In this document: positions 15,912-23,042 of the stretch, in pieces
Numbering within the stretch: the first letter of the stretch is position 1
Layout: every line of letters begins with the position of its first letter
Virus record (IMG/VR): IMGVR_UViG_3300048769_000079
Location: 1-55,549 of that record
Length of the DNA: 55,549 nt
Reading direction: 5' to 3' (one strand)
Source of the DNA: a virus
The notes under the pieces: generated by a model
What the model was told of the DNA's origin: nothing
Database searches by the model: none
Seen by the model: the letters and a program-made list of their open reading frames with translations, nothing else
Position numbers and translations under genes: made by a program

Positions 15912-17447
15912 ATGGCGACGAAATTTGTAAAAGGTAAAGCAGTCAAAGCCGCGCCGTTAACGCGGGCGGTTAAGAAGGCGAAGCCGGTTTTAACCGACTA
16001 CGCAGTCAAGGTTGACAAGGAAATCGTAACGGTAGATATCAATAAGGTCAAGCTCTGGAAAGACAATCCGCGCCGTAACGACGCAGCCGCGCCTAAACTT
16101 GCCGAGGTTATCAAGGAGCGCGGGCAGGTCACGCCAGTAGTCGTGTGGCGTAAAGACGGCGTGTGCTATAAAGGCAATACCACGATCAAGGCCCTGAAGC
16201 TTTTGGGTGAAAAAACAGTGGATGTTCTTTTCGCGGATTTTAAAAGCGAAGCCTCGGCGATTGCTTACGGTATCGCGGATAATAAATCATCTGAATTTTC
16301 GGAATGGGACGACACCTTGCTTTTGTCGTTTTTAAAAATGGACGACGTAAAGACGACGGGATTTACTTCTTCGGAAATCGGTTTTTTTGATACCGTCGAA
16401 ATGACCGTCGAAAAAATACCTGCAATTGAAACGGTAATCGCGGTGTTTAAACTTTTCGGAAAAACGTCTTTGGATATTTTAAACTTTGTTAAAGTTCAAA
16501 ACGGCATACTTCACGCAACGAATCTTGATTTTCATGTTACGATTCCGGTTGACGCGCCGGATGGTATTTACGATTTGCGACTGTTCGAGCACGTTCGGAA
16601 GTGGGAATTCTGCAAGCGGGATGTACCCGTATCCGACTATTATCCTAACGTACCTACCGTCGGGTTTATTAAATCTGAAATCGATCTTTCCGGCTTAGAA
16701 AAGTTTATCCCCTTTACGTCAATTGATATACGCCGGGCAATCCTACATAATGTTTGTTTTTCAGACGGTATTGTTTTTGGTACCGATGGACACGTCGGAC
16801 TTTCCGAACCACGAAAAGCGCCGTCCGATTTTTCCATCTCCAGCGAAACAGCGAAAATACTTTCTTTATTTGATTTAGGTACTGCGTATCTAAACGCCGA
16901 ATGGATTAAAGCCGACGCACCGGACGGCGTAACGGTTTATATTAAAATCTGTAAAGATCAAGCACCGGATTATAAAAAAGCGATTAACAAAATTGATGTA
17001 TTCTATCCAGTTAACCGTATTGCGCTTTTAGAACAGGTCAAGAAATTAATTCCATTTGCAAAGACACAAATCGAATTTATTTCAGACCGAATACAAAATG
17101 GCGTTGTCGCTTCGGCGTTTGAAAATCCAATCACCTTTTCAGGGGATATTGATAATTTCGTAAAAGTTCTTTCCGCTTTCCCCAGCGAAACCGTTGAAAT
17201 CGGTATTAGTTTAAGCGGTACTCAAGTCCAAATAAAGAATGAAAACTTAACCGCGATTTTCATGGTTTTACGAAAAGCCGCGGACGTTAAATTTGACGCG
17301 CCGATAGTCTTTCCAATCGGAAAGCCGGAAGAACCTGAAATAATGGAAAGTTTTTCCGCTCGCGGATTCGGGTATACGATCAATGGAAAATGTTTACGAA
17401 CGATAAAGGCCGACTTTTTAAATAAGGTAGGTTTTAAAAATGCTTAA
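15912..17447 (+). CDS. ParB-like domain fused to DNA sliding clamp (DnaN-like) domain
   Basis: The 511-residue protein has a basic N-terminal tail, then a ParB/sulfiredoxin-like domain at about 35-140 (WKDNPRRND, LAEVIKERGQVTPVVV, CYKGNTTIKALKLLG, IADNKSSEFSEWDDTLL). From about 180 it looks like a bacterial beta clamp. NFVKVQNGILHATNLDF is the first-domain strand pair, FSDGIVFGTDGH at 283-293 matches the VxATDGHR core, and APDYKKAINK at 351-360 matches the FPDY segment. The end, VQIKNENLTAIFMVLRKA, matches the MPxR C terminus. A phage clamp would tether the polymerase. ParB domains in phages are usually fused to methyltransferases, and the next gene is such an enzyme. GAGGGC precedes the ATG. 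Confidence 0.8.
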   Translation: MATKFVKGKAVKAAPLTRAVKKAKPVLTDYAVKVDKEIVTVDINKVKLWKDNPRRNDAAAPKLAEVIKERGQVTPVVVWRKDGVCYKGNTTIKALKLLGEKTVDVLFADFKSEASAIAYGIADNKSSEFSEWDDTLLLSFLKMDDVKTTGFTSSEIGFFDTVEMTVEKIPAIETVIAVFKLFGKTSLDILNFVKVQNGILHATNLDFHVTIPVDAPDGIYDLRLFEHVRKWEFCKRDVPVSDYYPNVPTVGFIKSEIDLSGLEKFIPFTSIDIRRAILHNVCFSDGIVFGTDGHVGLSEPRKAPSDFSISSETAKILSLFDLGTAYLNAEWIKADAPDGVTVYIKICKDQAPDYKKAINKIDVFYPVNRIALLEQVKKLIPFAKTQIEFISDRIQNGVVASAFENPITFSGDIDNFVKVLSAFPSETVEIGISLSGTQVQIKNENLTAIFMVLRKAADVKFDAPIVFPIGKPEEPEIMESFSARGFGYTINGKCLRTIKADFLNKVGFKNA

Positions 17448-19629
17448 AGATTATGATGCATTTCTTGAAAGCAAAATTGTTTTAAACACGGAGTGCGGTT
17501 TTGAACCGCATTCCGTTAGTAAATACCTTTTCCCTTTTCAAAAGCACATTCTTTTACGTGCTTTAAAAGTCGGAAGGTTTGCCGTTTTTGCTGATTGCGG
17601 GTTGGGTAAAACAATCATTCAACTTGAATGGGCACGTCTCGTTTCTGAAAAAGAAAAACGCCCTGTTTTAATTCTTGCACCTTTGGCGGTTGCTGGGCAA
17701 ACCATAGCTGAAGGTGAAAAGTTTAAAATACCTGTTAGTCGTTTAGACGGTTTGCAAAATATAATTATTTCAAACTATGAACAGATTGACAATATAGATA
17801 TTAAAAAATATTGTGGTATTGTTCTCGATGAATCATCGATTTTGAAAAATTATACCGGTGTGTATCGGCAAAAACTTACAGATTATTTTAAAGATACAAA
17901 ATATAAGCTTTGTTGTACGGCAACACCGTCACCAAACGATCCTGGTGAAATAGGGCAACATTCGGAATTTTTAAATATTTTAAATTCAACCGACATGCGT
18001 TCAAAATGGTTTGTACGTGATGAGGGTATGAATAACTATCGGTTAAAAGGTCATGCCGTAGAATCATTTTATCAATGGGTATCGTCATGGGCGGTTATGA
18101 TAAGTAAACCGTCCGATATTGGTTTTAAAGATGACGGTTTTATTTTACCGAAATTGTCAATTAAAGAAATTAAAGTTCCAAGTACTGGAAAAGAAGGTCT
18201 TATTTTCAACGATGCAATGATTTCAGCTACGGAATTTCAACAGGAGATTCGTAATACAATGGTCAATCGTTTGAATAAAGCCATTGAACTCGTTAACGCT
18301 TCAAAAAGTCAAGTCATTGTATGGATTAAACAAAACGTAGAAGCTGATTATTTAAAAGCACGTCTTTCCGACTTTGCTGAAGTTCGAGGCGATGAAAGCA
18401 TTGAATCGAAGGAAGAAAAATTACTCGGTTTTGCAAAGGGAAAATATAGAATTCTAATTACAAAAACTAAAATTGCGCAATTTGGTTTAAATTTTCAAAA
18501 TTGCCCACTTCAGATTTTTGCGGCATTTGATTTTTCTTTTGAATCGTTCTATCAGGCGGTTCGCCGGTCATGGCGATTTGGTCAAAAAAGTGAAGTTAAC
18601 GTAATGATGATAACGACGGATTCGATGAATAATGTTTTACAAACAGTAAAAAGAAAACAGGAGTCGTTTTTAACTATGCAAGCAAAAATGAACAAAATAA
18701 CGAATGAATTTCGGTATGGCTTGAAGAATGAGTACGTTCGTCGAGAAGTGAAGACGAACAGTTCTCTTTTAATAAATGGGGATTGTGTGAAGGAAATTAA
18801 AATTGTAGAAAATGATTCGGTTGACCTGATAATTTACTCACCTCCGTTTTCTTCGCTCTTTACATACAGTAATTACATACATGACATGGGGAATAACGAT
18901 TCTCACGAACGGTTTTTTGAGCAATACGCTTTCTTACTCAAAGAGCTGTATCGGGTATTAAAGCCAGGACGTTTAATTTGTACACATACGAAAGACCTTG
19001 CCGTATATAAAAATAGTAGCGGATACTCAGGTCTTTATAATTTCACCGGCAAGCATCACGCTGCGATGGAAAAAGCAGGTTTTAAATATCATTCAAAAAT
19101 TTGCATTTGGACTGATCCGGTTTTAGAAATGCAACGAACAAAAACACAAAGACTTCTTTACAAACAAGTAACGAGCGATTCATCGTATTCGGGTATAGGC
19201 ATGCCTGAATATGTTACTATTTTTCGTAAATGGGAAGGTAACGAGGAAGATTGGAAACCCATCGTAAATATTGATAAAAAGAAATTTTCTCTTGATACTT
19301 GGCAAAAATGGGCGTCTCCTGTTTGGATGGATATACGACGTACTGATGTTTTAAATAATTCGCGAACTGGTAGAAGTGCAAACGATGAAAAACACATTGC
19401 ACCTTTACAACTCGAAGTTATACGCCGTTTGGTACATCTATTCAGCAATACCGGTGAAACGGTATTAACGCCATTCCTTGGAATTGGTTCTGAAATTTAC
19501 ATTGCGGTAAAAGAAAAACGTAAAGGAATTGGTATTGAATTAAAGCCGGAATATTTTGACGTATCTGTAAAGAATGTAAATGTCGCAGAGCAGACGCAAA
19601 GGCAACTTAGTTTCATTGATGATTTATAA
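17440..19629 (+). CDS. Superfamily 2 helicase fused to DNA methyltransferase (N4/N6 type)
   Basis: The 729-residue protein has an N-terminal helicase with ADCGLGKT at 51-58, DESS at 130-133, CCTATPSP at 158-165 and QAVRRSWRFGQ at 372-382. The C-terminal methyltransferase has SPPF at 467-470 (motif IV) and, downstream, TPFLGIGSE at 677-685 (motif I) with GIGIELKPEYF after it. The order IV before I is the permuted beta-type. SPPF is found in N4-cytosine and some N6-adenine enzymes. Such helicase-methyltransferase fusions occur in phages and resemble the architecture of some restriction-like systems. The likely job is self-modification of phage DNA against restriction. It overlaps the ParB-clamp gene by 8 bases. 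Confidence 0.88.
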   Translation: MLKDYDAFLESKIVLNTECGFEPHSVSKYLFPFQKHILLRALKVGRFAVFADCGLGKTIIQLEWARLVSEKEKRPVLILAPLAVAGQTIAEGEKFKIPVSRLDGLQNIIISNYEQIDNIDIKKYCGIVLDESSILKNYTGVYRQKLTDYFKDTKYKLCCTATPSPNDPGEIGQHSEFLNILNSTDMRSKWFVRDEGMNNYRLKGHAVESFYQWVSSWAVMISKPSDIGFKDDGFILPKLSIKEIKVPSTGKEGLIFNDAMISATEFQQEIRNTMVNRLNKAIELVNASKSQVIVWIKQNVEADYLKARLSDFAEVRGDESIESKEEKLLGFAKGKYRILITKTKIAQFGLNFQNCPLQIFAAFDFSFESFYQAVRRSWRFGQKSEVNVMMITTDSMNNVLQTVKRKQESFLTMQAKMNKITNEFRYGLKNEYVRREVKTNSSLLINGDCVKEIKIVENDSVDLIIYSPPFSSLFTYSNYIHDMGNNDSHERFFEQYAFLLKELYRVLKPGRLICTHTKDLAVYKNSSGYSGLYNFTGKHHAAMEKAGFKYHSKICIWTDPVLEMQRTKTQRLLYKQVTSDSSYSGIGMPEYVTIFRKWEGNEEDWKPIVNIDKKKFSLDTWQKWASPVWMDIRRTDVLNNSRTGRSANDEKHIAPLQLEVIRRLVHLFSNTGETVLTPFLGIGSEIYIAVKEKRKGIGIELKPEYFDVSVKNVNVAEQTQRQLSFIDDL

Positions 19630-19658
19630 AAATATTTTTAAAATATAATAAATATTTG

Positions 19659-19687
19659 TTGATTTTATTATAATTAATTATTATATT
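19659..19687 (+). promoter_or_regulatory. Sigma-70-like promoter before the second early run
   Basis: TTGATT (19659-19664), a 17-base spacer and TATATT (19682-19687) lie in a very AT-rich gap after the replication module and about 40 bases before GTG 19730. The same TTGTTGA string and the same TATATT box occur at 4169-4197, suggesting the same class of promoter. Confidence 0.6.
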
Positions 19688-19729
19688 TAATTAGTATAAA
19701 TTATTGTAAAATTTTTATAGGAGCATATC

Positions 19730-20116
19730 GTGTCATCACAAATTAGCTCAATGACTTTTGGGCTTCGGGAATCCGATCGAAAGTACATCGACCGCGTAGG
19801 CGTAGGATCTAACCCTTCGGAAAAATTACGATCCCTTTTCGACCGCTGGGCGGAGAAAACCGACGCGATTGCAGGTGAACCTTACGCAATTTTAATCTAT
19901 GAACAAAACGCTGATGGAGAAAAAACCTGGCATGACGCTGAGACTTTCGGAAAAAACTGGCGCAAGATTCCGGAAATAGCAACACGTAAAGGGTTTACAA
20001 GTCAGATTGTTGAAGACCAGGAAACCGGGACCGTCGAAGTCTGGGTTGCACCGGTAAAGAATAAAAAAGACTGTGCGGCGTGTCGGTCAAGGGTAATGGA
20101 GGTGCTGAATGGGTAA
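19730..20116 (+). CDS. Hypothetical protein, first gene after the 19659 promoter
   Basis: The 128-residue protein has a helical N-terminal part (LRESDRKYIDRVGVGSNPSE) and a beta-rich middle, and it ends with CAACRSR, a CxxC pair. No family is recognised. GTG start with AGGAG upstream. It ends in an ATG overlap with the next small gene. Confidence 0.65.
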   Translation: MSSQISSMTFGLRESDRKYIDRVGVGSNPSEKLRSLFDRWAEKTDAIAGEPYAILIYEQNADGEKTWHDAETFGKNWRKIPEIATRKGFTSQIVEDQETGTVEVWVAPVKNKKDCAACRSRVMEVLNG

Positions 20117-20285
20117 AACCGTTTATGATAATCTTGCCGAACTTTTGGATGGTATTGACGTAGAATGCCAAGGCTGTTACGAAAACAAAGGGCACCACAG
20201 CGCCGAGGGGTTACACTGCCCAGTTGTAGATGAGGGTTTTAAATTAAATAAGACGCGGCAATTTACTGTGGAAGTATTTAAATAA
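20109..20285 (+). CDS. Small zinc-finger-like protein (58 residues)
   Basis: The frame starts at ATG 20109, inside the previous gene's last codons, and ends in TAATG at the next start. It contains CQGCYENKGHHSAEGLHC, a Cys/His group typical of a small metal site, similar in style to the tandem motif protein at 21928. The tight coupling on both sides supports that it is real. Confidence 0.6.
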   Translation: MGKTVYDNLAELLDGIDVECQGCYENKGHHSAEGLHCPVVDEGFKLNKTRQFTVEVFK

Positions 20286-20824
20286 TGGAGCTAACAATTA
20301 AAAAGGTAAAAAGCATAGGTCCGTGCGCGGATGGGTTTGCGTGGTACATGAAAAATCCAGGTAGGACAGTAGAAAAAACCATAAAAACGCTTTTAGCAAG
20401 TGATGAATGTGAGAAATATAATTGGTCAAACTGGCTTTTAACTCACTTGTTTACAAAAGAGAAAAATATAAAATATGCTATTTTTGCCGCGAAAGAGGTT
20501 TTGTATCTTTTTGAGGCAAAATATCCTGATGATTCTCGTCCGAAGAAGGCAATCGAAGCTGCTGAAAAATATTTAATTACGGAGGGTGCGGATGCGGCGT
20601 GGGCTGCGGCGTGGGCTGCGGGAGCTGCGGCGGGGGATGCGGCGTGGGCTGCGTCGGGGGATGCGGCGAGGGCTACGGGGGCTGCGGCGTCGGGGGATGC
20701 GGCGTGGGCTGCGGGGGATGCGGCGTGGGCTGCGGGGGCTGCGGCGTCGGGGGATGCGGCGTGGGCTGCGGCGTCGGCTGGACTCTCTATTAAAATTATA
20801 AAGTATGGAATAACTTTGCTATGA
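20285..20824 (+). CDS. Protein with Ala/Trp-rich GDAAWAA repeats
   Basis: The 179-residue protein has an ordinary helical N-terminal domain (to about residue 98), with CADGFAWYMKNPGRTVEKT and a KYNWSNWLLTHLF segment. A low-complexity region of AAWAA, GDAAWAA and ASGDAAWAA units (about 100-165) follows, and then a short tail. Phage and bacterial proteins with a similar head and xAAxAA repeats exist and are sometimes labelled putative immunity proteins; that label is not proof of function. The repeat should form a long Ala-rich helix with periodic Trp. It overlaps both neighbours. Confidence 0.7.
   Translation: MELTIKKVKSIGPCADGFAWYMKNPGRTVEKTIKTLLASDECEKYNWSNWLLTHLFTKEKNIKYAIFAAKEVLYLFEAKYPDDSRPKKAIEAAEKYLITEGADAAWAAAWAAGAAAGDAAWAASGDAARATGAAASGDAAWAAGDAAWAAGAAASGDAAWAAASAGLSIKIIKYGITLL
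20584..20784 (+). repeat. G/C-rich low-complexity coding repeat
   Basis: Irregular tandem units of GGGGATGCGGCGTGGGCTGCG and shorter variants encode GDAAWAA. All other frames stay open here, giving spurious frames on both strands. The sharply higher GC than the surroundings and the repeated units make slippage and copy-number change likely. Confidence 0.85.
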
Positions 20825-21537
20825 CAATATTCCATCGTTCTATCCTCGCGGGTGCAGCGCTTATTGGTAACACGGAGGACGATCCACAGATGCGTGTCGT
20901 TCTTTTAGAACCCTCCGGGGAAATCGTTGCTATAAATCGCTGGGCGGTTTATGTAGCATCCCCTCCGGCGCCGGAAATCGTCTCTAAACTACCGCTTAAA
21001 GATGATAGACTACCGTCTGCCGTTACTATCAGCAACGCTCAAATATCCGAACTCGTTAAAGCCATCCCCCCGGACCGGCAATTTAAAACGCTTTTAGAAC
21101 ATGTTACTATTACTCAAGGTAACGGCAACCTTTTAGATGCGGCGTTTAACAACGGTAAAGGCGTGCAAAGCGTTCGAATGCGTAGTACGCAGGGTAGCGC
21201 TGCATTATTAAATTGGCGTGACCGTTTAAAGGCTGTCGGGCCTTTAATCTCTTCCAGCGCTCCGAGTTTTGTTTACAACAGGCTACGGTTAAAAACCGTA
21301 AACCAAGCGCTGGAGGTAAGCTGTAAATACTCCGGGGAATTTGACGCGGTAACGCAGGCAATTTTTAAGAGCGGTTATATTTGGCGAGCGCAAAACGGGC
21401 AAACCGGGCAACGTATTGTCATTGCGTGGATAGCACAGATGGCGCAAACGCCGTTTGACTCTTGGGAAATTAACCTATTTACTAAACGGGGTGGTCCGTT
21501 GGAAAGGCCGTTATATGTCACAAAAACGAAAAACTAA
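20821..21537 (+). CDS. Hypothetical protein, weak sliding-clamp-like resemblance
   Basis: The 238-residue protein has alternating strands and helices. MRVVLLEPSGEIVAINRWAVY resembles a clamp-type strand-turn-strand, and FKTLLEHVTITQ and VYNRLRLKTVNQALEVSCKY resemble the other clamp elements, but no diagnostic motif such as ATDGHR is seen. I therefore leave it as unknown with a weak clamp hypothesis. It begins at a TATGA overlap with the repeat protein and continues the run from the 19659 promoter. Confidence 0.6.
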   Translation: MTIFHRSILAGAALIGNTEDDPQMRVVLLEPSGEIVAINRWAVYVASPPAPEIVSKLPLKDDRLPSAVTISNAQISELVKAIPPDRQFKTLLEHVTITQGNGNLLDAAFNNGKGVQSVRMRSTQGSAALLNWRDRLKAVGPLISSSAPSFVYNRLRLKTVNQALEVSCKYSGEFDAVTQAIFKSGYIWRAQNGQTGQRIVIAWIAQMAQTPFDSWEINLFTKRGGPLERPLYVTKTKN

Positions 21538-21712
21538 TCGAAAACAAAGTCAAGTTTTCTCCCATCCATATGGCGGCGCGGATAAAGTCAAAACAACACC
21601 CTTTACGTCGTGCGTAAGCGGTGGGAAGGTATTTCGGTTAAGCGAGGAGACCGGCGTTTCGTCGATACGAGGTGCGGTACGCGGTAATGGTAAGGGTTTT
21701 AACTTTTATTAA
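21515..21712 (+). CDS. Small basic hypothetical protein (65 residues)
   Basis: It begins at ATG 21515 within the end of the previous gene, with GGAAAGG at about 21501. The N terminus is strongly basic (MSQKRKTNRKQSQ) and the remainder is Gly/Ser/Val-rich. It could be a nucleic-acid-binding peptide, but no family is recognised. Confidence 0.5.
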   Translation: MSQKRKTNRKQSQVFSHPYGGADKVKTTPFTSCVSGGKVFRLSEETGVSSIRGAVRGNGKGFNFY

Positions 21713-21724
21713 AAGGAGACATCT

Positions 21725-21928
21725 ATGTCATGTTCAAAGGTTTGCAAAGGGTGTCGGGATCGTGATTGTGCGAGCGTAAAGACCATATATCTTTATCCGT
21801 TAAGTGAACTCGTAAGTTGTGTACGGGTTTCGGAAGAGGCTTCCTCGGATATTATTCGAGCAATTGATAGAAGTACAAGGCTTAAACCCGCTCGGTTTCA
21901 AATTAATGGGAAATGGGGGCGGGCATAA
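21725..21928 (+). CDS. Small cysteine-rich hypothetical protein (67 residues)
   Basis: It starts MSCSKVCKGCRDRDCAS, with four cysteines in 15 residues, which looks like a zinc knuckle, and ends in a basic tail. AAAAGGAG lies upstream. The stop overlaps the next start (TAATG). Confidence 0.6.
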   Translation: MSCSKVCKGCRDRDCASVKTIYLYPLSELVSCVRVSEEASSDIIRAIDRSTRLKPARFQINGKWGRA

Positions 21929-22407
21929 TGGAAAAGTGTCTTCATTGTGGATTGATAAAGTTGGAACATAGGGAAAGCGATGGTGCTTGTCCAGTATACG
22001 AGGCACCACAATATTCAACTGGTAATTTATTTCATACACAAAACGGTTTTCATAATGTAAATAAGTTTGTTGCTAATACTTCCCCCACCCCTATCCTTAA
22101 AATTGAAAAGTGTTTTCATTGCGGAACGGTTAAGGGGGAACATCGGGCGAGCGATAATGCTTGTCCAATAGTCGGCGACAGCGGCGTTTATAAAAAAAAT
22201 AGATTTCAGGATGTAAATAAGTTTTTTGCTATTCCCTCTTCCGTTGAAGGCTTTACTACCCCAATGCCCCGACGGACGTGGTTATGGCATCGGATAAATG
22301 AATTACTTACGGCAATAACACAATACGTTGAAACGGATAATTGTAAATCGTCAATAGATCATTGGATTGATGAGCTGAAGAAAAATATAGAAGAATGGAA
22401 TGTATAA
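21928..22407 (+). CDS. Protein with duplicated Cys/His metal-binding motif
   Basis: The 159-residue protein has two copies of a motif: KCLHCGLIKLEHRESDGACP near residue 3 and KCFHCGTVKGEHRASDNACP near residue 60. Each has CxxCG, an EHR and a terminal Cys, fitting one zinc site per copy. Each copy is followed by a similar tail (GFHNVNKF and RFQDVNKF), so a whole module has been duplicated. The C-terminal third is helical. No known family. It starts and ends in TAATG overlaps. Confidence 0.65.
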   Translation: MEKCLHCGLIKLEHRESDGACPVYEAPQYSTGNLFHTQNGFHNVNKFVANTSPTPILKIEKCFHCGTVKGEHRASDNACPIVGDSGVYKKNRFQDVNKFFAIPSSVEGFTTPMPRRTWLWHRINELLTAITQYVETDNCKSSIDHWIDELKKNIEEWNV

Positions 22408-22580
22408 TGGCGGGCACCGGCACAACCGAGAGGCATCTCACCTGTGCACGATGGCCGCAAGTACATGCTGTGGGTAATATATTGGCTTTGCAAGCCGAAA
22501 ACCAAGAAAGAAGGAAAAAATGCATCTATTATACTCTGGCGAATGTCGACAGTGTGTGTGCGGTATCAAAACGAACATGA
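22407..22580 (+). CDS. Possible small ORF at the edge of the atypical region
   Basis: A 57-residue frame starts at ATG 22407 in a TAATG overlap. The product has no recognised motif, and another frame (GTG 22444) is also open here. Base composition shifts at this point from the phage's AT-rich third positions to a more mixed style. I cannot tell which frame, if any, is used. Confidence 0.3.
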   Translation: MAGTGTTERHLTCARWPQVHAVGNILALQAENQERRKKCIYYTLANVDSVCAVSKRT

Positions 22581-22900
22581 AGGACCTGCGCGGCAAAGAA
22601 TTGTTTACTGGCGACATAGTTCTTACTTTCACTAAGGGCTATTCGGCAGACGGATTGACAGCAGTGGTTTCAGACCAGTTTACAAGCTGTTCTGACGGAA
22701 CACACGTTGAGCATGAATCGCATTCGCCGTTCGTTATGGGTATAAAAAACGTTAATCTTGATGAGGGCGAATGGATGATTATGAAAGTAAAAGATTGGTC
22801 GGATTGTATTGATGGTGAACATTGGAAAGATTTCGGATTCAAATACAAAAACGAAGACGCGCCGCAGAACACTAAGGAAGCGGTGGAGAACATCGCCTAA
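22520..22900 (+). CDS. YopX-like phage protein
   Basis: The 126-residue protein contains MKDLRGKELFTGDIVL (about residues 20-35), matching the core pattern NGKExFEGDIV of the YopX family, followed by beta-rich sequence and a GFKYKNEDAPQNTKEAVENIA tail. YopX proteins are common in phages and their role is unknown. AAGAAAGAAGG upstream supports ATG 22520, although ATG 22577 would fit the family start better. Its stop codon lies inside the first box of the attC-like site at 22895, as often seen for integron cassette genes. Confidence 0.65.
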   Translation: MHLLYSGECRQCVCGIKTNMKDLRGKELFTGDIVLTFTKGYSADGLTAVVSDQFTSCSDGTHVEHESHSPFVMGIKNVNLDEGEWMIMKVKDWSDCIDGEHWKDFGFKYKNEDAPQNTKEAVENIA

Positions 22901-22967
22901 CAAATGCATGGCGGGGAGTACCCCCAAATGCGGAGTACCGCACTTCGCCATGCATCGGACGTTGGTT
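22895..22967 (+). other. attC-like integron recombination site 1
   Basis: Outer boxes are GCCTAAC (22895-22901, fits RYYYAAC) and GTTGGTT (22961-22967, GTT plus a near-match). Inner arms ATGCATGGCG (22904-22913) and CGCCATGCAT (22946-22955) are perfectly complementary and offset from the outer boxes by unequal spacers. The centre holds two small hairpins, each with an AGTA loop. The 73-base length fits known attC sites. The preceding gene's stop codon lies in the left box. Confidence 0.65.
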
Positions 22968-23042
22968 GCAATTAATCGCGCTCTGAAAATTATAGCCGGG
23001 GCGCAAAGACAACGCGGCATCGTGCCGCGAAGAAAAGAAAAA

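Noticed and set aside
20443-20835. Minus-strand 130-codon Ala-rich frame and plus-strand Arg/Gly-rich frames
   Set aside because: Shadows of the GDAAWAA repeat; low complexity, no start signal, opposite to all neighbours.
22129-22140. GTTAAGGGG as the left boundary of a YopX-like cassette
   Set aside because: It lies inside the duplicated-motif zinc gene and does not match the complement of GCCTAAC, so the left edge of that cassette stays unknown.
22809-23042. Upstream extension of the methyltransferase frame
   Set aside because: The extra 78 codons run through the YopX-like gene end and attC-like site 1. C5 enzymes start just before FAGIGG, so ATG 23043 is the start.
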